DNA of 64,000 bases from Priestia endophytica DSM 13796 (lineage in GTDB: Bacteria; Bacillota; Bacilli; Bacillales; Bacillaceae_H), in contig NZ_FOXX01000001.1 of assembly GCF_900115845.1 (NCBI RefSeq), forward strand, positions 1-64,000, given 5' to 3'. The notes below the pieces were generated by a model. The model was not told the DNA's origin, searched no databases, and saw nothing but the letters and a program-made list of their open reading frames with translations. A program made the translations under genes and the position numbers. Shown here one piece after another: positions 18,380 to 26,925 of this stretch. Positions within the stretch are counted from its first letter, which is position 1, and each line of letters opens with the position of its first letter.

Positions 18380-19242
18380 TACAAGTCAACCTCCCTTTTC
18401 TGAAGGACACGTAGTTGGAAAACAGATATTGCAACAATAATAATGAAGTAAATCACCGCATTTGCTGACTGATAGGCAAACTCGCCTCCGCCAAATCCCC
18501 CTTTGTATATAAGTAGCGATATCGATTCTGTTGATTGCCCAGGTCCTCCTCCTGTTAACGCGACAATATGATCAAACACCATTAGAAATCCTTTCATGGA
18601 AAGAACCATATTAATGGTAAAGAAAGGAGCGATTAATGGAAAAGTGATGCTAAAAAACCTTCTCCACGGACCTGTTCCATCAATTGCTGCTGCTTCATAA
18701 ATATCGCCTGGTACCGTTTGTAAACCAGCTAGATATAAGATGGTATTAAAAGCTGTTGCTTGCCAAACAGCCATAAAGACAATCCCAAGCCATGCTGTAG
18801 TTGGATTTCCTAAGATGCTCTGTGATAGAGACTCGATTCCTGTAAACGTGGCAATCTGGGGTAAAAATTGTGTAAAGATAAACTTAAAGATAAAACCGAC
18901 AATAAGAATGCTTAAAATGTTAGGAATAAAGTAGATGGCTCTAAGCGTTTTTTGAAAATACACATTTGCATTAAGACCTAGTGCAATAATGAGACTTAAG
19001 ATATTCACTAAAATTGTACCCACAATAGCAAATTGAAAAGTGAAGCCGTAGGCGTGGAGGGCACGAAAGTCTTGGAAGACGTTGAAGTAATTTTTCAAAC
19101 CAACAAACTCCCATTCTCCATATCCTCTCCAGTTTGTAAAGCTATAAAAGATTCCTTGAAGTGCTGGGTACGTATGGAATACGAAAAACAGTAGCACGGC
19201 TGGTATTGTCATAAAGTAAAAAATGCGGCCTCGATGGAGCAT
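18379..19242 (-). CDS. Carbohydrate ABC transporter permease (MalF-like)
   Basis: A 287-residue permease with about six membrane helices. The EAA motif reads YEAAAIDGTGPWRRFFSITFP (around residues 183-203). The N-terminal MLHRGRIFYFMTIPAVLLFF and TNWRGYG are typical of MalF/LacF-type CUT1 subunits. It pairs with the MalG-like permease, overlapping its start by a single base. It lies directly downstream of the binding-protein gene (15-bp gap). Confidence 0.92.
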   Translation of the reverse strand: MLHRGRIFYFMTIPAVLLFFVFHTYPALQGIFYSFTNWRGYGEWEFVGLKNYFNVFQDFRALHAYGFTFQFAIVGTILVNILSLIIALGLNANVYFQKTLRAIYFIPNILSILIVGFIFKFIFTQFLPQIATFTGIESLSQSILGNPTTAWLGIVFMAVWQATAFNTILYLAGLQTVPGDIYEAAAIDGTGPWRRFFSITFPLIAPFFTINMVLSMKGFLMVFDHIVALTGGGPGQSTESISLLIYKGGFGGGEFAYQSANAVIYFIIIVAISVFQLRVLQKREVDL

Positions 19243-19257
19243 AACTCTCCCTCCCCC

Positions 19258-20490
19258 TTATCGTCTACGTTCAATTTTGTCCCATTCATCGTCCATTTTC
19301 TTTAGAAAGGCCTCGACATTTTTGCGGTAATAAAACTCCTGAATTAAATTCTCAGCACCCATTCCTACTGGATAATAGTGATCTGGGAAGCTTGTAATCT
19401 TTCCACTTTCAAAGTTTTCTCGAAAACCCTCTAGCATAGGATCGCTAGGATATAGTCCCTCGAGTACTGAAAAAGCAAATTGCTCTTCCATGTATTGTTT
19501 TGATTGAGCTTCTTCTGTCATAAATTCAAGGAACATCTCTGCTTCTTTCGAATGCTTTGAGTCTTTTAATGTTGAAAGAAGGACATCAACCCCTGAAACA
19601 AGTTCATTTTCTTCCGGATTGTTGCTTACTGGAAGAGGGAACACACCTAGATTTGCTTCGGGATTTACTTTGAGCAACTCAGGAATCGCCCAGTTCCCTT
19701 GCAGATAAAATAGACCTTGCTCATTTGCGAAAGCATTATTCCCCTCGTTATAAGCCATTCCGTACATGTGCTTATGGCCGTAGTTTAATAGTTGCTTCGT
19801 CTTCTGAGCTATTTCTTCATAATCGCTTTCAAAACTTACTTCTCCTTTAGACTTTTTCTCTGCGAAAGAATCAGGTTGTAAGTTTCCGCCAACAGCATTC
19901 CATGGAATTAACCCTGTCCACGCATCTTTTAACGTGAAGTAAATGGGGATTTCTCCCGCGTCTTGCGCTTTTTCTAACAGGGCGATAAATTCATCCCATG
20001 TTTCGGGCACTTCTGCACCTAGCTCTTTCATTTTATCCTTGTTATAAATAACCGCATTTGCGTTTGCCGCATATGGAATACCGTGAATTCCTTTTGTTTC
20101 TGATCCTTCCAACTCTTCTAGCATCTCAATGTAGGCTGGCTGAATTCCGTTTAGTAAAGAACTATTTTCATAGTTTGTCAAAATACCAGCTTGAGCTAAT
20201 TCACTATAAAGAGCATTACCACCTAGAGAGACAATGTCTGGCAGATCATTTTTAACAAGACGCGTTCTCAAAACAGTCTCAGCCTCTGGGGGAGCATAAA
20301 GAGAGACATCAATATTCGGATGCTCCTTTTCAAACTTCTCAATCATCTCTTCATATGTACCAATGCTTTCTGATTTGTTTGAAAAGAACTCTAAGTGTAC
20401 GACATCGTCTTCCTTCGCCCCACTACTGCCGCACCCTGCTAAAAGAAAGGTGCAAATCAAAGCTGACATTCCTACTAGAACTCGCTTCAT
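19258..20490 (-). CDS. Sugar-binding lipoprotein of ABC importer
   Basis: A 410-residue extracellular solute-binding protein (family 1). The signal peptide MKRVLVGMSALICTFLLAGC ends in a lipobox (LLAGC), so it is lipid-anchored outside the membrane. LEFFSNKSESIGTYEEMIEKF and NANAVIYNKDKMKELGAEVPETWDEF are characteristic of CUT1 binding proteins. The ATG at 20490 has a strong AAGGAGG; a longer upstream reading has no site. The ligand is unknown; the oxidoreductase neighbours suggest a glycoside or unusual sugar. Confidence 0.92.
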   Translation of the reverse strand: MKRVLVGMSALICTFLLAGCGSSGAKEDDVVHLEFFSNKSESIGTYEEMIEKFEKEHPNIDVSLYAPPEAETVLRTRLVKNDLPDIVSLGGNALYSELAQAGILTNYENSSLLNGIQPAYIEMLEELEGSETKGIHGIPYAANANAVIYNKDKMKELGAEVPETWDEFIALLEKAQDAGEIPIYFTLKDAWTGLIPWNAVGGNLQPDSFAEKKSKGEVSFESDYEEIAQKTKQLLNYGHKHMYGMAYNEGNNAFANEQGLFYLQGNWAIPELLKVNPEANLGVFPLPVSNNPEENELVSGVDVLLSTLKDSKHSKEAEMFLEFMTEEAQSKQYMEEQFAFSVLEGLYPSDPMLEGFRENFESGKITSFPDHYYPVGMGAENLIQEFYYRKNVEAFLKKMDDEWDKIERRR

Positions 20491-20539
20491 CTGTCGTTCC
20501 TCCTTTCGCACTTTAATGGAGCCATAGGGGAATGTTCCC

Positions 20540-21508
20540 CTATGCCCACCACATTTCAGAAGGTGTTTCTTCAATCAAGACGCTTTGTAAGTTTGTAACA
20601 GCTCGTTTAAATCCTTCTTCAACAGACATAATCGGATCTTCATGTTCAATGCTCACAACATAATCATATCCATACGTCCGTAAGGCACTCATCATATCTG
20701 ACCATTCTTTTACATCATGCCCACACCCAACAGATCTGAACGTCCAAGCTCGTGTCTGAACTTCACCATATGGCTGCATGTCTGTTAAGCCATACATATT
20801 GATGTTATCTTGATCTAAATACGTGTCTTTAGCGTGGAAATGGTGGATCGCATTTTCTTTTGCGAGAATTTTAATCGCCGCTATAGGATCAATTCCTTGC
20901 CACCAAAGGTGACTAGGATCCAAGTTGGCTCCAATCGCTTTGTTCGTTTCCTCACGTAACTTTAGTAATGTATATGGAGTATGAACTAAAAACCCGCCGT
21001 GAAGCTCTAAGCCAATTTTCACTCCATGTTCTTCAGCATATGCTCCAACTTCTTTCCAGTATGGAATCAGCTTGTTTTCCCATTGCCACTTTAAGACGTC
21101 TCCATATTCATTTGGCCAAGGCGTAACAGGCCAGTTCGGATATTTCGCTTCTTCATGGTCGCCCGCCGTTCCCGAAAAGCAGTTAACAACTGGAACATCT
21201 AGTAAAGATGCTAGTTTAATAGTTTTACGAAGCGTTTCATCGGACTCTTGTGCAAATTCTTTCTCTGGTGAAATCGGGTTGCCATGACAGCTGAACGCAC
21301 TGATGATAAGATTACGCTCTCTTACTTTTTCAAGATAGTCTCTTCTTTTCGCTTCATCTTCGAGCAGTTCATCTAATGGACAATGATGATTTCCCGGATA
21401 ATTTCCTGTTCCAATCTCAACAGCATGAAGTCCCGCTTCTTTTACTTTATCAAGCATCTCTTCGAATGAGAGATGAGCAAACAGTACCGTAAATACGCCA
21501 AGCTTCAT
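20540..21508 (-). CDS. Sugar phosphate isomerase/epimerase family TIM-barrel protein
   Basis: A 322-residue xylose-isomerase-like (AP-endonuclease 2 fold) protein. Likely metal ligands are in IGLELHGGFLV (E), GANLDPSHLWWQGIDP (D, H), FHAKDTYLD (H) and VSIEHEDPIM (E). The family includes myo-inosose dehydratases, 3-keto-sugar epimerases and lyases. It ends 50 bp before the binding-protein gene and its start abuts the preceding dehydrogenase (1-bp gap). In this operon it probably acts on an oxidised sugar made by the Gfo/Idh/MocA enzymes. The exact reaction is not readable. Confidence 0.85.
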   Translation of the reverse strand: MKLGVFTVLFAHLSFEEMLDKVKEAGLHAVEIGTGNYPGNHHCPLDELLEDEAKRRDYLEKVRERNLIISAFSCHGNPISPEKEFAQESDETLRKTIKLASLLDVPVVNCFSGTAGDHEEAKYPNWPVTPWPNEYGDVLKWQWENKLIPYWKEVGAYAEEHGVKIGLELHGGFLVHTPYTLLKLREETNKAIGANLDPSHLWWQGIDPIAAIKILAKENAIHHFHAKDTYLDQDNINMYGLTDMQPYGEVQTRAWTFRSVGCGHDVKEWSDMMSALRTYGYDYVVSIEHEDPIMSVEEGFKRAVTNLQSVLIEETPSEMWWA

Positions 21509-21509
21509 G

Positions 21510-22532
21510 TTATCTTACCTCCACTGTGCTTTTTTGATAGATTTCATCAATAATCGCTGAGACTTGTAGAGCTTCTTCGGGTTTCACTACGAGCTCTGCT
21601 TCTCCCCTGCATGCCTCAATGAAATTTTTAGCCTGACTCAAGCTATGATCGTCTTCTCCTTGGATCCAAGGAGAAGTGCTGTTTAGTAACATTCCGTTTT
21701 TAGAGGTGTAGAGTTCAAATGGAAACACGTTTAATCCTCCATCAACCCCTGAGATGCTAACATGTTCTTCATCATTTTTAATATTTGCTGCCCATGACGC
21801 CTCTAAAAGCAGTGAAGCGCCGTTCTCAAACTTAAGGTAAGCTGTAACATGATCATCAACATCAAATGTTTGATGATCAAACGTTCCCCACTCATTTAGC
21901 CCATTTGGTGTTTTACTAAGCTCATTGTATACGCTTCCATTAACAGCCGTATGCTTTGGATTTCCCATAAGCCAAAGAGCTAAATCAAGTAGATGGCAGC
22001 CATAATCAATTAAGCTTCCTCCTCCTTGCAAGTCCTTGTTCGTAAATACGCCCCACCCTGGAACTTTGCGACGGCGCATTGCTCGGACGCGGGCTACAAG
22101 CGGAGTTCCTACTTCTGACATCATCTTCTTCGCTGCCTGCGCTTCTTTCATAAAGCGGTAATGATAAGCAATGGCAAGCTTCTTTCCTGACTTTTTGGAT
22201 GCTCCGATCATGTCTTCACACTGTTTTTGAGAGAGAGCCATTGGCTTTTCACAAAGCACATGAACACCGCTATTTAATGCTTCAATCGCAAATTCGGCAT
22301 GAAACTTATTTGGTGTACAAATACAGACAGCATCAACTTCTTTTAATAAATCTCTGTAATCGATAAAGACGTGAGGGATGTTATGCTCGTTTGCTACTTC
22401 TGTAGCTCTTTCACTGTTAATGTCAGTTAGTCCCCAAATTGTACATTTATCACCTAGCGCTTTAAATGCCGGAATATGCCTATTAACCGCAATTCCTCCT
22501 GCACCAATTATGCCTATTTTCAAACCCTTCAC
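21510..22532 (-). CDS. Gfo/Idh/MocA-family oxidoreductase (1)
   Basis: A 340-residue NAD(P)-dependent sugar dehydrogenase. The Rossmann motif GIIGAGGIA is near the N-terminus, followed by VHVLCEKPMALS with the conserved EKP lysine and GGGSLIDYGCHLLDLALWLMG, which contains the catalytic-type D-x3-H pattern (residues about 178-182). It lies 3 bp from the second dehydrogenase gene, and the two look like a divergent tandem pair. Family members oxidise or reduce inositols, glucosides and aldoses. The substrate is inferred only from context. Confidence 0.9.
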   Translation of the reverse strand: MKGLKIGIIGAGGIAVNRHIPAFKALGDKCTIWGLTDINSERATEVANEHNIPHVFIDYRDLLKEVDAVCICTPNKFHAEFAIEALNSGVHVLCEKPMALSQKQCEDMIGASKKSGKKLAIAYHYRFMKEAQAAKKMMSEVGTPLVARVRAMRRRKVPGWGVFTNKDLQGGGSLIDYGCHLLDLALWLMGNPKHTAVNGSVYNELSKTPNGLNEWGTFDHQTFDVDDHVTAYLKFENGASLLLEASWAANIKNDEEHVSISGVDGGLNVFPFELYTSKNGMLLNSTSPWIQGEDDHSLSQAKNFIEACRGEAELVVKPEEALQVSAIIDEIYQKSTVEVR

Positions 22533-22535
22533 CTC

Positions 22536-23561
22536 TTATATCTCTGTAATCTTCTTTGTTCGACTTGATTTTAGGGCAGCGAGAACAACAGAAAGTGACT
22601 TTAATCCTTCTTCTCCTGGAACAGGTGATACCACATCTTCTACAATACAATGAATAAATTCGTCAATAACGCCAGTATTACGTTGGCCGCCTTCATCGTT
22701 TGTCTGGATTTTTCCTAACTGGTAATTGACAACTTCTCCATTTGCATATTGAACAATTAGGGAGTATGTTGGGTCTTCTTCTAGGCGTAGAATGGCTTTT
22801 TCACCGTAAATAATCGTTGAGTTGTCTTCTTTCCCCATGTAAGCCCAGCTTGCAGCGAGCGTGCCAATAATGCCGCTCTTTGTTTTTAATACACATACAG
22901 CATTATCATCTGTATCTCCATAGTCCTTTGCATTCTCTTCAACAAATGCTCCAACTTCTGTGAATTCTTCATCTAAAAGATAGCGAAGCAAATCTGTTTT
23001 ATGAACGCCGAGATCACCCATCGCTCCAATGATAGCTTCCTCTTTTTTAAAGAACCAACTTTCTTTTCCCTCTACGCTCCATTGAGCTGGGCCACCGTGT
23101 CCAAATGTTGTTCGAAAACTATAAACGCGCCCAATTTCACCATTTTTAATAAGCTCGCGCGCTTTTTGATGAGAAGAAACAAAGCGCTGATTATGACCAA
23201 TCATCAGTTTTTTACCGCTTCTTTTCCCTGCTTCGATCATTTCTTCTGCTTCTTCTACAGAAGTTGCCATCGGTTTTTCGCATAGAACATGAAGACCTTG
23301 ATTTAAAGCATATATTGAGATTTCTGCGTGTAAATAGTTTGGTGTACAAACGCTTACAGCATCAACAGTTCCGCTTTCAATTAGCTCTTTGTAATCCGTA
23401 TAGGATTTCGCTCCATATTCATTTGCAACTCTAACGGCACGCTCTTCATTTTTGTCACAGACAGCTACAATCTCTACTCTTTTGTTCATCCCATATTCAG
23501 GTAAATGACGGTGCTGAGCAATACTTCCACATCCGATAACGCCTACTCTTATTTTTTCCAT
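22536..23561 (-). CDS. Gfo/Idh/MocA-family oxidoreductase (2)
   Basis: A 341-residue paralogue of the downstream dehydrogenase. The nucleotide motif is GVIGCGSIAQHRHLP, then LHVLCEKPMATS (EKP lysine) and IGAMGDLGVHKTDLLRYLL, with D and H of the active site. Two dehydrogenases plus an isomerase/epimerase in one operon fit a pathway that oxidises a hydroxyl, rearranges or cleaves the keto-sugar, then reduces it. The start is ATG at 23561, and the upstream ThuA gene is 24 bp away. Confidence 0.9.
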   Translation of the reverse strand: MEKIRVGVIGCGSIAQHRHLPEYGMNKRVEIVAVCDKNEERAVRVANEYGAKSYTDYKELIESGTVDAVSVCTPNYLHAEISIYALNQGLHVLCEKPMATSVEEAEEMIEAGKRSGKKLMIGHNQRFVSSHQKARELIKNGEIGRVYSFRTTFGHGGPAQWSVEGKESWFFKKEEAIIGAMGDLGVHKTDLLRYLLDEEFTEVGAFVEENAKDYGDTDDNAVCVLKTKSGIIGTLAASWAYMGKEDNSTIIYGEKAILRLEEDPTYSLIVQYANGEVVNYQLGKIQTNDEGGQRNTGVIDEFIHCIVEDVVSPVPGEEGLKSLSVVLAALKSSRTKKITEI

Positions 23562-23585
23562 AATTTTAGTCCCCTTTCATCTTCC

Positions 23586-24311
23586 TTATTTTTTGATTGC
23601 GATACGTTCAAGCGGTTTTGCGTTCCCATATACTGGTCTTTTTCGGTCAACTGGCTTTGCCCACTGGACAGCGTTTTTAATCACACGCTGAATTTCTTTA
23701 TTGTAGTAAGTTGGGTATGTTTCGTGTCCTGGTCTAAAGTAAAACACTTTTCCATTCCCGCGTTTATATGTACATCCGCTTCTAAATACTTCTCCACCTT
23801 CAAACCAGCTTGTGAAAATAAGCTCATCTGGTGCTGGAATATCAAAATGTTCTCCATACATTTCTTCACGCTCGAGCTCAATAAATTCAGAGATTCCTTC
23901 TGCAATCGGATGGCTAGGCTCTACTACCCATAAGCGCTCTTTGTCATCCTCTTCACGCCATTTTAAGTCGCAGCTTGTGCCCATTAATGTTTTAAAGATT
24001 TTAGAGAAATGACCTGAATGGAGAACAATGAGTCCCATTCCATCTAGTACACGCTCTTTTACTTTTTCAACGATTTCATCTTTCACTTCATCATGTGCTA
24101 GATGTCCCCACCATACTAAAACATCCGTTTCCTGTAAGACTTCCTCTGTGAGACCGTGTTCCTCTTGGTCTAATGTTGCTGTTCTAGTAGGGAATCCCCC
24201 TTCTTCTAAAAACGCTGCAATTGTGCCATGAATTCCTTCAGGATAAATTTCCTTTACAACCGGATTTTTCTGTTCATGGCGATTTTCATTCCATACTGTA
24301 ACTCTCACCAT
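23586..24311 (-). CDS. ThuA domain protein (trehalose utilisation family)
   Basis: A 241-residue ThuA-like protein with a class I glutamine-amidotransferase-like fold. Features are [33 protein letters not shown] and [12 protein letters not shown]. In rhizobia ThuA works with the dehydrogenase ThuB in a 3-keto-disaccharide route for trehalose-type sugars; the biochemical role of this branch is not settled. It is the first gene of the leftward operon, transcribed from the divergent region facing the AraC regulator. Confidence 0.87.
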   Translation of the reverse strand: MVRVTVWNENRHEQKNPVVKEIYPEGIHGTIAAFLEEGGFPTRTATLDQEEHGLTEEVLQETDVLVWWGHLAHDEVKDEIVEKVKERVLDGMGLIVLHSGHFSKIFKTLMGTSCDLKWREEDDKERLWVVEPSHPIAEGISEFIELEREEMYGEHFDIPAPDELIFTSWFEGGEVFRSGCTYKRGNGKVFYFRPGHETYPTYYNKEIQRVIKNAVQWAKPVDRKRPVYGNAKPLERIAIKK

Positions 24312-24343
24312 TACGACAACCCCTCTCTTATTGATTTGTCATT

Positions 24344-24377
24344 AGTATAAAAAAAATCAGCATAGAAAAATATGCTG
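24344..24377 (-). promoter_or_regulatory. Sugar-operon promoter with inverted-repeat operator
   Basis: On the minus strand a -10 hexamer TATACT (24349-24344) lacks a recognisable -35. A perfect inverted repeat, CAGCATA (24358-24364) N6 TATGCTG (24371-24377), covers the expected -35 position. A poor -35 overlapped by an operator next to a divergent AraC gene is what an activator-dependent promoter looks like. The AraC protein as the binder is inference. Confidence 0.55.
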
Positions 24378-24497
24378 AATCTGGCTCTCTTTATATTCAA
24401 AAGTGCTATTGTGTTTCTTTCCTCAATGGAATCTAACGTAAAATGGTTGTTCCATCCCTCTCCAAATGTGTTATATTCTAAAAAAGGAGGGGTTAGC

Positions 24498-25412
24498 GTG
24501 TCTCTAGTAAAAAGTAATGATGTTCAGGATTTAGAAGCGGTTAATGAGGAAGTTGTGTATCAAAATCCGCTGCTTTATTTAAAAATATGGGAAATTTATA
24601 ATCGAACAAGAGATACGAGAACTTTAGAAGAGCACTGCTGGCATTATCATAAAGAAGTTGAACTGCTCGCTATTATAGAAGGCTATTTAGGCATTCAAAG
24701 TAAAGACCATTATACTGTGCTTGGTCCTGGGGATGTTAGAATTTTTGGAGCCTCTCAACTGCATCGCACCCACCAGCTTCATACTGATAAATTGCGTTAC
24801 ATCGTTTTCCAAATTGACCTACAGAAACACTTTGATCAAAGTACAATGCCTTATCTCTACTGCTTCTCTGAACTTACTCAGCCTTTAGATGTAATGAATT
24901 ATATTTTTGAAGAAAAAGAGCTGGTAAAAGATGAGTTTCATACTTTAATAACGGAAATTTTCACAGAATCTCAGTCAAAGTTGGACGGTTATGAAATCGC
25001 TATCAGTTCAATGATTAAACAAATTATGCTCTTACTTCTTAGACATGATACACGCAATCTTTTAAGTTATACAGAAAAGGCTGCCTTACATCGCTTACAG
25101 CCTGTACTCTCCTATATAGATCACAACTTAGAAAACAAGATTACCGTGGAAGAAGCATGTTCACTATTAAACTTAAGCTATCACTATTTCATCAAGTACT
25201 TTAAGAAAACGATGGGAAAATCATTTATTGATTATGTAAATTACAAGCGCATTAAAAAAGCAGAACGTTTACTTATGACAAGTGATCTTAGCATTGAAAA
25301 TATCGGCTATGACGTTGGTATTCCTAATATGGCTCAATTTTATAAATTGTTCAAAAGATACAATAACTGTTCACCGAAAGAGTTTAAAGAGAGAATGAGA
25401 AATGAAGGATAA
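24498..25412 (+). CDS. AraC-family transcriptional regulator
   Basis: A 304-residue regulator with an N-terminal cupin-like sensor domain (EEHCWHYHKEVELLAIIEGYL, GPGDVRIFG) and a C-terminal AraC double HTH (VEEACSLLNLSYHYFIKYFKK, then IENIGYDVGIPNMAQFYKLF). GTG at 24498 is chosen because AAAGGAGGGG lies 5 nt upstream; a long upstream in-frame extension to 24372 has no ribosome site and reads as signal-like nonsense. It is divergent from the sugar operon and most likely activates it upon sugar binding. Confidence 0.9.
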   Translation: MSLVKSNDVQDLEAVNEEVVYQNPLLYLKIWEIYNRTRDTRTLEEHCWHYHKEVELLAIIEGYLGIQSKDHYTVLGPGDVRIFGASQLHRTHQLHTDKLRYIVFQIDLQKHFDQSTMPYLYCFSELTQPLDVMNYIFEEKELVKDEFHTLITEIFTESQSKLDGYEIAISSMIKQIMLLLLRHDTRNLLSYTEKAALHRLQPVLSYIDHNLENKITVEEACSLLNLSYHYFIKYFKKTMGKSFIDYVNYKRIKKAERLLMTSDLSIENIGYDVGIPNMAQFYKLFKRYNNCSPKEFKERMRNEG

Positions 25413-25420
25413 AAGATTGT

Positions 25421-25466
25421 AAATACGTACAAGAACAGACAAATCTGCCTGTTCTCGTGCGTATTT
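25421..25466. terminator. Hairpin between convergent araC and YjcZ-like genes
   Basis: An 18-bp stem with one mismatch and one wobble pair (AAATACG...CGTATTT outer part) and a 10-nt loop lies between the two stop codons. The T tracts are short, so termination strength is uncertain, but its convergent position suggests a bidirectional terminator. Confidence 0.6.
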
Positions 25467-25479
25467 AACATCTAATTTA

Positions 25480-25650
25480 TTAACAGAAAAAGCCGCCGCC
25501 ACCACAGCTGCCGCCGTAGCCACCACCGCCGTAGCCGCCGCCATTTCCACCCCCATAGCTACCGCCAACATAAGCAGTACCTACAATGATGAGTAGAATG
25601 AATAGAACAACAACTAAAGCAAAGCCTTTTCCAGATCCACCTGAGCTCAT
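25480..25650 (-). CDS. YjcZ-family glycine-rich sporulation peptide
   Basis: A 56-residue protein: MSSGGSGKG, then the family hydrophobic core FALVVVLFILLIIVG, then a Gly/Tyr-rich tail (GGGYGGGGYGGSCGGGGFFC). The hydrophobic core is nearly identical to YjcZ/YczN-type peptides found in spores, though here the glycine-rich part is longer and follows the membrane segment. ATG at 25650 is chosen with AAGGTGG 8 nt upstream; GTG at 25662 is an alternative. The two C-terminal cysteines could cross-link. Confidence 0.75.
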   Translation of the reverse strand: MSSGGSGKGFALVVVLFILLIIVGTAYVGGSYGGGNGGGYGGGGYGGSCGGGGFFC

Positions 25651-25671
25651 TACCTCCACCACCTTCTGTGT

Positions 25672-25690
25672 TAATCTATGATATCTTATG
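25672..25690 (-). promoter_or_regulatory. Possible late-sporulation (sigma-K-like) -10 elements
   Basis: Two CATA-N3-TA sequences occur on the minus strand at 25690-25682 (CATAAGATA) and 25680-25672 (CATAGATTA), with an AC-containing -35-like element 15 nt before the first (near 25707). This matches the form of sigma-K promoters and the sporulation character of the gene. AT-rich sequence makes chance matches common. Confidence 0.35.
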
Positions 25691-25770
25691 AAAGTACTAG
25701 TAAAAGTGGACTAGACGATGGCCTTTTCTACAGTTTATTTAATTTCAAAGAATAATATCTTTTAACAAAA

Positions 25771-25806
25771 TAAAAAAAGCTGTCCTTGGACAGCTTAACC
25801 TTTTTT
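25771..25806 (-). terminator. Terminator downstream of the SGNH hydrolase gene
   Basis: AGCTGTCC (25778-25785) and GGACAGCT (25788-25795) form an 8-bp stem with a 2-nt centre. On the minus strand it is followed by a run of seven T residues. It lies about 85 bp after the hydrolase stop. Confidence 0.85.
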
Positions 25807-25879
25807 CTATGATATGTGATGCATTATAGAAATTGAAAATACCGTAGATGTAGGATTAATCGTTCAAAACAGCTTATGC

Positions 25880-26710
25880 TTAACTTTCTGTTGTCTTTAA
25901 TCCGCGCTCTTTTAACGGTCCTTCGACTGCTTCAAAAATCTTATTCGCGATTACTTCCATTCCGTTATCATTTGGATAAAGATTGTCGCTAACTCCGTTA
26001 TACGTTTGAACACCTTTTCTGCCTACATTTGAACTGTCTCCCCAAACTTCAGAAAGATCAACAACAGGAAAATCATGCTCTTCCCCGACTGTTTTTACAG
26101 CCTCATCAAAAGCTTGGCAGCGTTCTCCAGCACTCCATGTTGTCAGAAGTACAACTTGAGGTTTTGAAGTTCCTTCTCCTGTTAAATCATTAACAAGAAG
26201 GTCTAGCTGCTTTTGAAAAGTATCGAGGGGAATATTGTTTTTTGCACTGCAGTCGCTTGTCCCAAATTCGATTGAAACAAGATCAGGCTCTTGCTTATTA
26301 ATCTCTGGAACAGCATCAAGCCCGTGCATAAGCAATGCTTCATGTGCACTATGTCCTTCTAGTGATACTTTGTAGTTCATCTCTTCTTGGATATAATTGC
26401 TTAACACACTTGCAAACTTTTTGTTTTCTTTTGAAGCATAGTAGCCTGCTGTTAAGCTAGAACCAAGCGGTGAGTATGTAAATTCTTCTCCTTTAAAATC
26501 CACTTTCTCATTTTTGTAAGGCTGCTCAGTTACGGTATCCTGACCTTGATCAGTGGCTACTGTCGTTACATTTTCAATTCTTGCTTGCCCATTGCGCTCA
26601 CTTGTTTCTCTCAAGTCATTTTGTTCTTTCTTTTGTCCTGCTATCATTACTCCGATAAAAGCCAACAAAAGAACAAAAATTAAAAGATTTCCTTTTAATC
26701 TTTTCAACAT
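25880..26710 (-). CDS. SGNH/GDSL-type hydrolase with N-terminal membrane anchor
   Basis: A 276-residue protein. A membrane helix (residues about 8-24, LLIFVLLLAFIGVMIAG) is followed by a linker and an SGNH domain: block I PLGSSLTAGYYAS contains the nucleophile serine in a degenerate GxS form; VSIEFGTSDCS takes the place of the GxND block; and YPNDNGMEVIANKIF contains the N of the last block in place of DxxH. The degenerate blocks make activity uncertain. ATG at 26710 follows GGAGG. It probably works outside the membrane as an esterase or deacylase. Confidence 0.75.
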   Translation of the reverse strand: MLKRLKGNLLIFVLLLAFIGVMIAGQKKEQNDLRETSERNGQARIENVTTVATDQGQDTVTEQPYKNEKVDFKGEEFTYSPLGSSLTAGYYASKENKKFASVLSNYIQEEMNYKVSLEGHSAHEALLMHGLDAVPEINKQEPDLVSIEFGTSDCSAKNNIPLDTFQKQLDLLVNDLTGEGTSKPQVVLLTTWSAGERCQAFDEAVKTVGEEHDFPVVDLSEVWGDSSNVGRKGVQTYNGVSDNLYPNDNGMEVIANKIFEAVEGPLKERGLKTTES

Positions 26711-26925
26711 AGCATCCTCCATTTTTCATAAAATTAAGTTTAATTATACACTATTTTCATAATAATGGATGTTTTTCTCTTATTTTGGAATGAGAGAATT
26801 TTAATATAGCAAGGATCATTCTAGCAATTGATATAGCAAGAAAATTAGTATAGTGGTAATATCTTACTTAGCATTCATGACCAAAAGAAAGTAAATAGAG
26901 AATTCATAGATTGGAGTGAAAAACA

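Noticed and set aside
24372-24497. Upstream extension of the AraC gene to an ATG at 24372
   Set aside because: It has no ribosome site, begins inside the operator repeat, and reads as a chance hydrophobic leader; the GTG at 24498 has an ideal AAAGGAGGGG.
25371-25571. Ala/Val-rich frame overlapping the YjcZ-like gene in another phase
   Set aside because: It is the shifted translation of the glycine codon repeats and overlaps the AraC 3-prime end.
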